From NCBI RefSeq assembly GCF_963677195.1, contig NZ_OY781918.1, positions 4,266,923 through 4,330,922 of the forward strand: a stretch of DNA of 64,000 nucleotides, written 5' to 3'. The stretch is from an uncultured Marinifilum sp. (GTDB taxonomy: Bacteria > Bacteroidota > Bacteroidia > Bacteroidales > Marinifilaceae). A program made the translations under genes and the position numbers. A model generated the notes under the pieces. The model did no database searches. It was not told where the DNA came from and saw only the letters and a program-made list of their open reading frames with translations. How positions within the stretch are numbered: the stretch's first letter is position 1; every line of letters starts with the position of its first letter. Of this stretch, positions 1 to 8,817 are shown piece by piece.

Positions 1-1
1 T

Positions 2-988
2 GCAGCAGGTCACTCAGGAAAACCAGGTAAAGAAAAAGGATTTAATGCAGGAATGAAAGGTCACAAAGGATCGCAATACGAAGGTGGGCACCGAACACCA
101 TTTTTCATTCGCTGGAAAGATGGAAAGCTAACTGGAGGTAAGGAGATTAATCAATTAACCATGAACTTTGACATTCTTCCAACTTTAATTGATTTATGCG
201 ACTTAGGTAAAGTGGATGGTCCTGCTTACGATGGAATCAACCTTGCTCCAGTAATAACAAATCAAGTAGACAAATTACCACACCGCTATTGTGTTGTAGA
301 CAACAACAGGTTGCAACAACCTGTAAAATGGAGAATGTGCTCTGTAATGGACGACGAGTGGCGATTGATTGATGGAAAGAAATTATACAACATCAAAAAT
401 GATCCAGGTCAAAACAAAGATATTGCTTCTAAATATCCTGAAAAGGTAAAAGAAATGAGAGATGCATATGAGAAATGGTGGACTTATACATCCAGAGATT
501 TTGGACATTACGAAGCTTATAAAATTGGAGCTCCCCACATTAAAGAGTACCTAATTACAGCTCATGACCTACATACATTTACCGCTAACGCATGGTCTCA
601 ATCTTATGTACGCGATCCTTTCTCGGGTAAAAAACCAGCTTTAGCTAAAGGATATTGGATGGTTGATGTTCAAGAAGAAGGAGAATATGAAATTGCCTTA
701 ACAAGATGGCCTCGTGAGTCAGGTTTAACATTTAAAGATACCGTTAAACAACAAGGCGTTAAAACCAAATGGACAGACATTAGACCTGCTGGTATTTTTA
801 TCGATCTCAAAAAAGCAACACTTGATATTGAAGGAATACATATGGAAAAAGAAGTTGATATGACTCAAAAAGAGATCAGTTTTAAAGCGTACCTCTCAAG
901 AGGACGTCAGCATTTAGAAGCTTCTTTTACAAATAGTGAAGGTGTTGATTTTTCTGCCTTCTACGTTTATATCAAAAAACTAAACTAA
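2..988 (+). CDS. Sulfatase (arylsulfatase-type), C-terminal part, 5' end outside window
   Basis: The reading frame is open from base 2, so this gene starts upstream of the window; the first ATG at 53 is internal. The visible part carries the sulfatase C-terminal hallmarks: a glycine-rich stretch, then KGHKGSQYEGGHRTPFFIRW (the loop common to S1 sulfatases, Y-E-G-G-H-R), a region ending in NDPGQNKDIA, which is the usual C-terminal subdomain, and an extra tail of about 150 residues. The catalytic cysteine motif lies upstream and cannot be checked. It is followed after 37 bases by a second sulfatase in the same direction, so the two are probably co-transcribed. Likely role: removal of sulfate esters from a polysaccharide in the periplasm or at the surface. 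Substrate is unknown. Confidence 0.9.
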   Translation, partial: AAGHSGKPGKEKGFNAGMKGHKGSQYEGGHRTPFFIRWKDGKLTGGKEINQLTMNFDILPTLIDLCDLGKVDGPAYDGINLAPVITNQVDKLPHRYCVVDNNRLQQPVKWRMCSVMDDEWRLIDGKKLYNIKNDPGQNKDIASKYPEKVKEMRDAYEKWWTYTSRDFGHYEAYKIGAPHIKEYLITAHDLHTFTANAWSQSYVRDPFSGKKPALAKGYWMVDVQEEGEYEIALTRWPRESGLTFKDTVKQQGVKTKWTDIRPAGIFIDLKKATLDIEGIHMEKEVDMTQKEISFKAYLSRGRQHLEASFTNSEGVDFSAFYVYIKKLN

Positions 989-1025
989 TTAGGCCCAAAC
1001 TATTACTACTAAAAAAAAATCAATT

Positions 1026-2558
1026 ATGCTTAAAAATATATTCATTGCTTCCATACTTTCAATCTTTGTCAGCAACAATAGTTTTGCAGACAAAAAACCA
1101 AATGTCATTGTAATTTTAGCAGATGACCTTGGCGTAGGAGATGTGTCGAATTACCGTCGAATGCATACTAACCAGATCATTTTAGAGACACCAAACATTG
1201 ATAGGCTTGCTACCTCAGGAATAAAATTTACCAACGCTCATGCTCCTGCAGCTCTTTGTGCAACTTCCCGTTACGGAATTATGACAGGAAATAGTTGTTA
1301 CCGAAGCTCATTACCTTGGGGTGTTTGGGGTGGTTACACAAAATCTGTAATAAGACCCGATCAATTAACTTTAGGACGTTTAATGAAGCAAGCTAATTAC
1401 AATACTGCATTTTTTGGCAAATGGCATTTAGGAACTACTTTCAACAGAAAAGATAACCCAAACAAAGAGTATGTTCCGAATAAGAAAAAGAAGATAGAAG
1501 ATGAAGTCGACATCACTAGAATTGTAGCCAGCGGCCCTAATCAAAATGGATTTGATTACAGTTTCAATTTACCATCGGGAATTCAGAATGTTCCTTACGC
1601 TGCTTATGAAAATGACAAGTGGCATCCTTTAACAAAGGAATCTACAATAGCAGTAATTGATAAAGAATACATGGCCTCTTTGGATCTTGAATTGGATAAA
1701 AAAGAAGGATTAGGCGATTCGAACTGGGAACCTAGAAAAATTGGCCCTCTTTTGGTAAACAAAGCGGTTGATTACATTAGCAAAAATGCCAATAAAAAAG
1801 AGCCATTCTTTATGTACTATTGCTCACAAGCAGTACACACTCCGCACTCTGCAGCAAAAGAATTAAATGGTGTAAAAATAGCTGGTACTACTCCATCAAG
1901 ACATATGGATATGATTAAGGAGCTTGATGTTCAAGTAGGAATGATAGTTGAAGCCTTAAAAGAGCAAGGTATTTATGAAAATACGGTCTTGGTTTTTACT
2001 TCGGATAATGGAGGATTACATGTTGATGGAGATACTTGGAATTCACATCATGAACCTAGTGATATTTACAGAGGTTGCAAAAATGATCCTTACGAAGGAG
2101 GACATCGCGTACCTTTCATCGTATCATGGCCTGATGAAATTAAGGCAAATCAAAATTCAAATCAACCAATTCTTGGCCTAGATATAATGGCAACCCTAGC
2201 AGCTATTACAAAGCAGAAAATCAGCGAAGAAGTTGCACAGGATTCATACAATCTACTACCTGTATTGAAAAATAAAAAAGGAGCCAAAACACACCCATAT
2301 TTAATGGTTCAAGCTGGCTCTCACAAAGAGGTTATTATCATTGATAAAGGTTGGAAATTAATTATTCAAGTAGATAAAAAAGACAAAACTAATAAAACAC
2401 GAACTCCAATTGCTTTATTTGATTTAAATAAGAACGAAAAAGAAGACGAAAGGTACAATCTTGTAAACGATAAAAAACACCAGAAGAAACTAAAATATTT
2501 ATTCAATAAATACAATGATACTAGAGATAATAAACCATTTACAGGAAAACATTTTTAG
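1026..2558 (+). CDS. Secreted sulfatase with unusual C-A-T-S-R active-site motif
   Basis: A 510-aa S1-type sulfatase. Residues 1-21 form a signal peptide (hydrophobic core, then FADKKPN). The metal site is seen as ILADDLG (residues 30-36). The formylglycine motif is LCATSRYGIMTG with Cys78. The usual C-x-P-S-R proline is replaced by threonine, which is rare but compatible with maturation in some relatives. DNGG (around 328) and YEGGHRVPFIVSWP are conserved sulfatase segments. It lies 37 bases after another sulfatase and before a terminator hairpin. It probably hydrolyses sulfate esters on a glycan. Family certain; substrate unknown. Confidence 0.93.
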   Translation: MLKNIFIASILSIFVSNNSFADKKPNVIVILADDLGVGDVSNYRRMHTNQIILETPNIDRLATSGIKFTNAHAPAALCATSRYGIMTGNSCYRSSLPWGVWGGYTKSVIRPDQLTLGRLMKQANYNTAFFGKWHLGTTFNRKDNPNKEYVPNKKKKIEDEVDITRIVASGPNQNGFDYSFNLPSGIQNVPYAAYENDKWHPLTKESTIAVIDKEYMASLDLELDKKEGLGDSNWEPRKIGPLLVNKAVDYISKNANKKEPFFMYYCSQAVHTPHSAAKELNGVKIAGTTPSRHMDMIKELDVQVGMIVEALKEQGIYENTVLVFTSDNGGLHVDGDTWNSHHEPSDIYRGCKNDPYEGGHRVPFIVSWPDEIKANQNSNQPILGLDIMATLAAITKQKISEEVAQDSYNLLPVLKNKKGAKTHPYLMVQAGSHKEVIIIDKGWKLIIQVDKKDKTNKTRTPIALFDLNKNEKEDERYNLVNDKKHQKKLKYLFNKYNDTRDNKPFTGKHF

Positions 2559-2593
2559 TATAATTATTGGAAGGTAAAAAACACTTTTTCACA

Positions 2594-2628
2594 AAAGACA
2601 GTTAACCTTTTTAGTTAGCTGTCTTTTT
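2594..2628 (+). terminator. Rho-independent terminator after the sulfatase pair
   Basis: Near-perfect 13-bp hairpin (2594-2606 with 2614-2626, one G-T pair) running into a T-tract. It closes the two-sulfatase unit before the GH2 gene. Confidence 0.8.
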
Positions 2629-2948
2629 CATTAAAAATAATTCAATCTTCCAAATCAATCACCTCACAAATACATCATTAATAACTTTCATTCTCATCAT
2701 ATCAACGGCTAAAAAACCTATTAAAAAGTGACAATTTTAAGCATTCAAACCAAACCCGAACCAACCACCCTAACCGATTGAATTTAAATAAGAAACAAAG
2801 AAGTTGCCTTTTACTCCTTCAATATACAACCTACTAATAAATGATTTTACCTCCCTCCAATTGAAAAGCACCCCTTTTTAGCCAAAATATTTGCCCATAA
2901 TTACACCCTATTTTCAAGACCTTTGCTAATAGAAAAAACAAACCGTTT
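2629..2948 (+). promoter_or_regulatory. Gene-free upstream region of the GH2-sulfatase-GH29 unit with weak promoter candidate
   Basis: No coding signal is visible in this AT-rich gap. GACCTTTG at 2918-2925 resembles the Bacteroidota -7 element (TAnnTTTG, one mismatch) and TTTG at 2890-2893 could be its -33 partner, but the 24-nt spacing is longer than usual. The downstream genes at 2949, 5497 and 7164 have no terminator between them, so a promoter is expected here. Confidence 0.3.
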
Positions 2949-5420
2949 ATGAGAATAATAAAAAGCTTATTTTTGAGTCTATTTTTCATTGTTTTTATTG
3001 CAAGTGCATCTCAATCTGCATATGCTCAAGACATAAATTTTAATGACTCGTGGCGCTTCTTAAATGAGGATGCTAAAGGCGCCGAAATGGCAAACTTTGA
3101 CGATTCGAACTGGAGAAAATTAGATCTTCCTCACGATTGGGCAATTGAAGGCCCGTTTGACGAAAAATACAATGCCCGTTGCGGCGGACTTCCTTTCCAC
3201 GGAACAGGATGGTACCGTAAACATTTCAAAACGCCAGAATCTGCAAAAGGTAAAGTTGTTCGCATCGAATTTGAAGGTGCAATGTACGATGCTCATGTTT
3301 GGGTAAATGGAAAGTTTGTTGGAAATCGACCTTATGGATACATCGGGTTTGAGTTTGATATCAGTAAAGAATTAAAATATGATGGTACAGAAAATGTAAT
3401 TGCAGTTCGTTTAGAACCTCAGGATTTATCTTCAAGATGGTATCCAGGTGCTGGACTTTACCGCTCTGTATGGTTAAAAATTGACGAACCTGTTCATGTT
3501 GCGCAATGGGGAACTTACATAACAACCCCTACAGTAACAGAAAAAATTGCAGTTGTTCAAAACGAAACTACTGTAGTAAATAAAAGCAATCAAAAAGCAA
3601 ATATTACGGTTACTCACGAATATTTTTCTCCCGAGGGAAAATCGGTAGCATCAGTAAATGAAAAAATTGAAGTATCTGCTAATACCTCGGCAGTATCTGC
3701 TCTATTTTGCAAAATAGAAAAACCAAAACGCTGGGATATTGAAACCCCTAACTTGTATAAAGCTGTAACTACCATTACTCAAAACGGAAAAGTAGTTGAT
3801 ATTTACAACACACGCATTGGTTTACGCTCTATTGCATATACTAAAGATGGATTTTTCTTAAACAACAAGAAAATCCGTTTCAATGGAGTTTGCCTACATC
3901 ATGACAATGGAGCTTTAGGTTCTGCAGTATATCGCAGAGCAGATGAGCGAAAGCTACAAATTATGAAGGACATGGGTGTTAATGCCATTCGTACCAGTCA
4001 CAATCCACCATCAAGAGTATTTCTAGACTTATGTGATGAATTAGGACTGGTAGTTTTAGATGAAGCATTTGATGTTTGGAAAAAAGCAAAAGTACCAAAT
4101 GGCTACAATGTGTTTTTCGATGAATGGGCAGAGCGTGATATTAAAGATATGGTAAGAAGAGATCGTAACCATCCATCGGTTATCATGTGGAGTACCGGTA
4201 ACGAAATTCTAGAACAAGGAGATAAAAAGAATGGCTGGAGAGTTGCAAAAATGTTGAATGACTATTGCAAAGAGATCGATCCTACTCGTCCAACAACTGT
4301 TGGAATGAATAACTATTCGAATCCTTATAAATTCAATTTCGCACAACAAACTGATATTGCAGGAATTAACTATAAGCCTACAAAATACAGCGAAGTGCGC
4401 GAAACATATCCTGAATTACCGATTTATGGTTCTGAAACTTCAAGCTGCACTAGTAGTCGTGGCGTGTATCATTTACCAATCGAAAAATACAAAACTCACG
4501 AATCTCTGCATGTTACCAGTTACGATTTAATAGGACCACCATGGGCATATCCTCCGGATGTTGAATTCCACTTTCAGGAACAAAATCCTTACAATATGGG
4601 AGAATTTATTTGGACTGGATTCGATTATTTGGGAGAACCAACCCCTTACGGCGGAAAAGACAATTCGACCAATGGATATTGGAATGGCGACTGGCCATCA
4701 CACAGTTCATATTTTGGAGCTGTCGACTTGTGTGGATTCCCTAAAGATCGTTTTTACCTGTACCAAAGTCACTGGACTACAAAACCTATGATTCACCTGC
4801 TTCCTCACTGGAACTGGAAAGGAATGGAAGGAGATACAATTCCTGTTTATTGCTATACCAACTGCGATGAAGCTGAACTTTTTGTGAATGGAAAATCGAT
4901 GGGAAGAAAAATAAAAGGAAAAGATTTAACTGAACTGATCGTAAAATTCCTTCGTTACGAAGGAGAGACTTTCCAATCGAAATACCGCTTATCATGGAAT
5001 GTACCTTACGAAGCAGGAACTATCAAAGTTGTAGGTTATAAGGATGGTAAAGCAATCTTAGACAAGCAAATATCAACAGCAGGAAAGCCTGCAAAAATTA
5101 ATCTTTCGGTTGATCGTAATGAAATTGATGCTGATGGTAGAGATTTAGCTTATGTAACTGTTCGCATAGAAGATAAGGACGGAAACCTTTGTCCGATGGC
5201 CGATAATCTGGTGAACTTCTCTGTTGAAGGATCTGGAGAATTAATTGCCGTTGACAATGGAAACCAAATTAGTTTAGAATCTTTTCAGGCAAATCACAGA
5301 AAAGCATTTAGTGGAATGTGTTTGGCAATTGTAAAATCGTCAAAAACAAATGGCATAATCACATTAACTGCAAAATCGAAGAAGCTAAAAAGCTCACAAA
5401 TTGTTATTAAAACTAAATAA
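2949..5420 (+). CDS. Secreted GH2 beta-galactosidase-like glycoside hydrolase
   Basis: An 823-aa protein with a signal peptide (about 1-26, ending AYAQ). Domains in order: GH2 sugar-binding jelly roll (FNDSWRFLNED to RSVWLKI), Ig-like domain, TIM barrel starting at GVCLHHDNGALG, then C-terminal Ig-like domains typical of Bacteroidota DUF4982-containing GH2 enzymes. The acid/base glutamate is E419 in WSTGNEIL and the nucleophile is E496 in YGSETSS. Length is normal for the group. It stands between sulfatases and upstream of a GH29 fucosidase, which suggests it trims galactosides in a sulfated algal or host glycan. Exact specificity (galactose or another beta-linked sugar) cannot be read from sequence. 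Confidence 0.93.
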   Translation: MRIIKSLFLSLFFIVFIASASQSAYAQDINFNDSWRFLNEDAKGAEMANFDDSNWRKLDLPHDWAIEGPFDEKYNARCGGLPFHGTGWYRKHFKTPESAKGKVVRIEFEGAMYDAHVWVNGKFVGNRPYGYIGFEFDISKELKYDGTENVIAVRLEPQDLSSRWYPGAGLYRSVWLKIDEPVHVAQWGTYITTPTVTEKIAVVQNETTVVNKSNQKANITVTHEYFSPEGKSVASVNEKIEVSANTSAVSALFCKIEKPKRWDIETPNLYKAVTTITQNGKVVDIYNTRIGLRSIAYTKDGFFLNNKKIRFNGVCLHHDNGALGSAVYRRADERKLQIMKDMGVNAIRTSHNPPSRVFLDLCDELGLVVLDEAFDVWKKAKVPNGYNVFFDEWAERDIKDMVRRDRNHPSVIMWSTGNEILEQGDKKNGWRVAKMLNDYCKEIDPTRPTTVGMNNYSNPYKFNFAQQTDIAGINYKPTKYSEVRETYPELPIYGSETSSCTSSRGVYHLPIEKYKTHESLHVTSYDLIGPPWAYPPDVEFHFQEQNPYNMGEFIWTGFDYLGEPTPYGGKDNSTNGYWNGDWPSHSSYFGAVDLCGFPKDRFYLYQSHWTTKPMIHLLPHWNWKGMEGDTIPVYCYTNCDEAELFVNGKSMGRKIKGKDLTELIVKFLRYEGETFQSKYRLSWNVPYEAGTIKVVGYKDGKAILDKQISTAGKPAKINLSVDRNEIDADGRDLAYVTVRIEDKDGNLCPMADNLVNFSVEGSGELIAVDNGNQISLESFQANHRKAFSGMCLAIVKSSKTNGIITLTAKSKKLKSSQIVIKTK

Positions 5421-5496
5421 TAAATAAAGACCTGATTGTTAAAAAAAGCAATCGAGCATACTCTACTATCAGTAGTAGCAATAAAAATTCAAACAG

Positions 5497-7086
5497 ATGA
5501 AAAGAATATTTATTTTGACTTTGACTCTTTTAACTCTATGCAACATTGCATTTGCTAAAAAGAAACAACCAAACATTCTGTTTATTATGTCTGATGATCA
5601 TGCTGCTCAGGCAATTGGTGCTTATGGAGGCTTATTAAGCAGTCTAAATCCCACACCAAACCTTGATAAATTGGCATCGGAAGGTATTCGATTTGAAAAT
5701 GCATTTTGCACTAACTCCATTTGTACACCAAGTAGAGCATGTATTATTTCAGGTCAATATTCTCAGACCAATGGTGTTTTGGATTTAGATCATCCATTGG
5801 ATACAGACAAACAATATCTGCCAAAAGAATTAAAAAAATTAGGATATTCTACTGCTATTATAGGTAAATGGCACCTGCACACCGAACCTGTCAACTTTGA
5901 TTATTACAAAGTCCTTCCCGGACAAGGAAAATATTTCAACCCATCATTTCTCGAAAAAGGAAAAGGCAATTGGCCTAAAAACAAGGTAAAATCGCAAGGA
6001 CATTCTTCCGATGTAATTACTGATATCGCAATTAATTATTTGAAAAACAGAGATCAGTCGAAACCATTCTTTTTAATGCACCATTACAAAGCACCTCATG
6101 ATATGTTTGAGAATGCGCCTCGTTATGACGAATATTTAAAAGATGTGGAAATTCCAGAACCTGCTAGCCTGTATAATCAACCATATTGGGGTTCGGAAGG
6201 AACACGTGGAAAAAATGACAGTCTGACCAGTTACATTGGAACCTCAATTTCACCAAGACACCAGCAAAAACACAGAAAACCAACAAATTACGCCAATCGT
6301 TTTTTTGGAGATACAATCGATGCAAAATTAGGAACACACTTGGCTTATCAAAAATATCTAAAAGATTATTTACGATGTGTAAAAGGTGTGGATGATAATC
6401 TGGGTAGATTATTCGATTATCTAAAAAAAGAAGGCTTGTGGGAAAACACTATCATTATTTATACCGGCGATCAGGGAATGATGCTTGGAGAACATGACTT
6501 AATTGATAAACGCTGGATGTACGAAGAAGCAATGCGAATGCCATTTATTGTACATTATCCAGACATGATTGAAAAAGAACAGGTATCTGATTTATTGATT
6601 AACAATACCGACTACGCTCCTACTATGATAGAACTTGCTGGAGGAAAAACTCCAGAATATATGCAAGGTTGCAGCTTTATAAATACACTAAAAGGAAAAG
6701 AAGAAAAAAATTGGAGAGAAGCCACATACTATCGCTATTGGATGCACATAATACATCATTATGTTCCTGCTCATTTTGGCATAAGAACAAAACAATACAA
6801 GTTGATGTTTTTTTATGGAGCTCATTATATGCCAAAGGAAGATTTTAAAGGTCATTATTGGGCTACACAATACAAAGGGATAGATAAGGAAACACCACAT
6901 TCCTGGGAGTTTTACGATTTACAGAATGATCCACAAGAATTGCACAATAAATACAATGATCCTAAATACAAAAGTGTAATTGAGAAATTAAAAATACAAT
7001 TAATTAATAAGCGTGAATCATTAAACGAAACAGATAAAAATTACCCTAAAATCGAAGAAATAATTAAAGAAAACTGGAATAATTAA
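5497..7086 (+). CDS. Secreted sulfatase (C-x-P-S-R type)
   Basis: A 529-aa S1 sulfatase with a short signal peptide (1-20, ending in AFAKK). Metal-binding start NILFIMSDDHAAQAIG; canonical formylglycine motif CTPSRACIISG with Cys76; GKWHLH follows; YTGDQGMMLGEHDLIDKRWMYEE is the conserved second metal-ligand block (D, Q and H). The C-terminal subdomain ends with the usual DLQNDPQELHN segment. This layout resembles the S1 subfamilies that act on fucose-, galactose- or iduronate-linked sulfates, but the assignment is inference. It lies 76 bases after the GH2 gene and 77 before the fucosidase, so a shared transcript is likely. Confidence 0.93.
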   Translation: MKRIFILTLTLLTLCNIAFAKKKQPNILFIMSDDHAAQAIGAYGGLLSSLNPTPNLDKLASEGIRFENAFCTNSICTPSRACIISGQYSQTNGVLDLDHPLDTDKQYLPKELKKLGYSTAIIGKWHLHTEPVNFDYYKVLPGQGKYFNPSFLEKGKGNWPKNKVKSQGHSSDVITDIAINYLKNRDQSKPFFLMHHYKAPHDMFENAPRYDEYLKDVEIPEPASLYNQPYWGSEGTRGKNDSLTSYIGTSISPRHQQKHRKPTNYANRFFGDTIDAKLGTHLAYQKYLKDYLRCVKGVDDNLGRLFDYLKKEGLWENTIIIYTGDQGMMLGEHDLIDKRWMYEEAMRMPFIVHYPDMIEKEQVSDLLINNTDYAPTMIELAGGKTPEYMQGCSFINTLKGKEEKNWREATYYRYWMHIIHHYVPAHFGIRTKQYKLMFFYGAHYMPKEDFKGHYWATQYKGIDKETPHSWEFYDLQNDPQELHNKYNDPKYKSVIEKLKIQLINKRESLNETDKNYPKIEEIIKENWNN

Positions 7087-7181
7087 ATAAGTACTAATAG
7101 TGCAAACATTAAAAAATAGATAATAAATTACGTACTACATTCTGCTTATATGAATAAGTCGGGATGTTAAAAACAAAAAAT

Positions 7182-8741
7182 ATGAAAATTACCCACTTGC
7201 GAGTATTCGCTCTCATACTAATTGCAATTACTACAATTGGATATGCGAATGCAAAAAAGAAAGAGAAATTTAAAGAAAACTGGGAGTCCTTAGAAAAAAT
7301 AGAACAAGTTCCGGAATGGTTTCAAGATGCTAAATTTGGTATATATGCCCACTGGGGTCCGGTTTCGAATGCATTTGAAGGTACCGATCCAGATAAATTC
7401 TATGCTGGCTGGCACGGAATGAAAATGTACGAAGATGGTGTAAAAGTACCTACTAAAAATGGCAAACCAACAAGTAATTTTATTCATCACTCCGAACATT
7501 TTGGCGATCCTGCAAAATTCGGATACAAACAATTAATAGAAAAGTTTGATCCATCTGGTTTTAATGCAAAAGAATGGGCCGATTTATTTGCTCTTTCTGG
7601 TGCTAAATTTGCGGGTCCTGTTGCAATGCATCATGATAATTTCGCTATGTGGGATGCTAAATCAACACGCTGGAATTCTATGAACTACGGAGGAATTGAC
7701 CCTTCGGCAGCACTAAAAAAAGAAATTGAAGCCAAAGGAATGCGATTTATGGCTTCATTTCATCATGCATTTACATGGCAATATTTTGCACCTGCTCACA
7801 AATATGGTGGTGTAAGTCCAGAAGACTACGACTTATATACAAATCCTCATGAACTGGATTCAGAAACCCCTGATGCACGTTTTTACAAAGAATGGTGGGC
7901 TAAATTAAAAGAGTATATTGATGTTTATCAGCCAGACCTAATTTGGTTCGATTGGTGGTTAGAAAATATGACTGAAGAGTGTCGCAAGCAATTTCTTGCT
8001 TACTATCACAACAAAGGATTAGAATGGAACAAAGAAGTAGCTGTTTGTTACAAGGAAAGCACATTCCCAGCATCTACGGCAATTAAAGATTACGAGCGCG
8101 GTCGTCCAAATCAACCAGTAGATCAAATGTGGTTAACCGACACTTCTCCAGGGGCTTGGTTTTTCCGTCCGGGTGCAAAATTTAAAACACCAAACGAATT
8201 AGTTGATATTCTTGTTGATATTGTTTCGAAAAACGGTTGTATGCTGCTTAATGTTCCTCCAAATCCTGACGGAACTATACCTGAAGTTATGGTAAACCTA
8301 TTAAGCGAAATGGGAAAATGGTTAAAAATAAACGGCGATGCTATTTACGGCACCCGAGTTTGGACTATTTTTGGAGAAGGCCCAACTCGTTTACCAGAAG
8401 GAGGACACAAAGTTGAAAAGCATAAAATTGTTTACCAAAACACAGATATTCGTTTCACCAAAAAATCTGATAAAGAGTTTTATGCCATTGTATTGGATAA
8501 ACCAGAAAAAGAAACTGTTATAAAATCTTTAAGCACTCAAATTGGAGTATTAAATTCTAAAATTAAAAACATAGAATTGCTTGGAAGCAATGAAAAAATT
8601 GAGTGGAAAAGAAATGAAAAAGGTCTTGTTATTAAGGCACCTAAAATTTTACCTTCAGATTATGCTCATTCTTATAAAATTACTTTAGTAGGATATACAG
8701 AAAATAATATTGGTGGTGAGGTTGAAGATCATGTAGACTAA
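7182..8741 (+). CDS. Secreted GH29 alpha-L-fucosidase
   Basis: Fucosidase fold: PEWFQDAKFGIYAHWGP near the N-terminus is the GH29 signature, followed by AKFAGPVAMHHDNFAMWD and RFMASFHHAF. The predicted nucleophile is D257 in LIWFDWW (numbered from 7182). KNGCMLLNVPPNPDGTIP is the conserved end of the barrel, followed by a beta-sandwich domain. The start at 7182 gives a compact signal peptide (MKITHLR then a hydrophobic stretch to YANAKK); an ATG at 7164 would add six residues. Last gene before a strong terminator. With the GH2 and sulfatases it suggests attack on a sulfated, fucose-containing polysaccharide. Confidence 0.93.
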   Translation: MKITHLRVFALILIAITTIGYANAKKKEKFKENWESLEKIEQVPEWFQDAKFGIYAHWGPVSNAFEGTDPDKFYAGWHGMKMYEDGVKVPTKNGKPTSNFIHHSEHFGDPAKFGYKQLIEKFDPSGFNAKEWADLFALSGAKFAGPVAMHHDNFAMWDAKSTRWNSMNYGGIDPSAALKKEIEAKGMRFMASFHHAFTWQYFAPAHKYGGVSPEDYDLYTNPHELDSETPDARFYKEWWAKLKEYIDVYQPDLIWFDWWLENMTEECRKQFLAYYHNKGLEWNKEVAVCYKESTFPASTAIKDYERGRPNQPVDQMWLTDTSPGAWFFRPGAKFKTPNELVDILVDIVSKNGCMLLNVPPNPDGTIPEVMVNLLSEMGKWLKINGDAIYGTRVWTIFGEGPTRLPEGGHKVEKHKIVYQNTDIRFTKKSDKEFYAIVLDKPEKETVIKSLSTQIGVLNSKIKNIELLGSNEKIEWKRNEKGLVIKAPKILPSDYAHSYKITLVGYTENNIGGEVEDHVD

Positions 8742-8769
8742 GCTGTATAGTCCTTCAAATATTTATTTA

Positions 8770-8802
8770 GGGTGTAGAAACAATTCTACACCCTCTTTTT
8801 TT
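8770..8802 (+). terminator. Strong terminator closing the glycan-degradation operon
   Basis: Perfect 10-bp stem (8770-8779 with 8784-8793), four-base loop, then TCTTTTTTT. It separates the plus-strand glycan operon from the convergent regulator. Confidence 0.9.
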
Positions 8803-8817
8803 ATAATCAAAATACTA

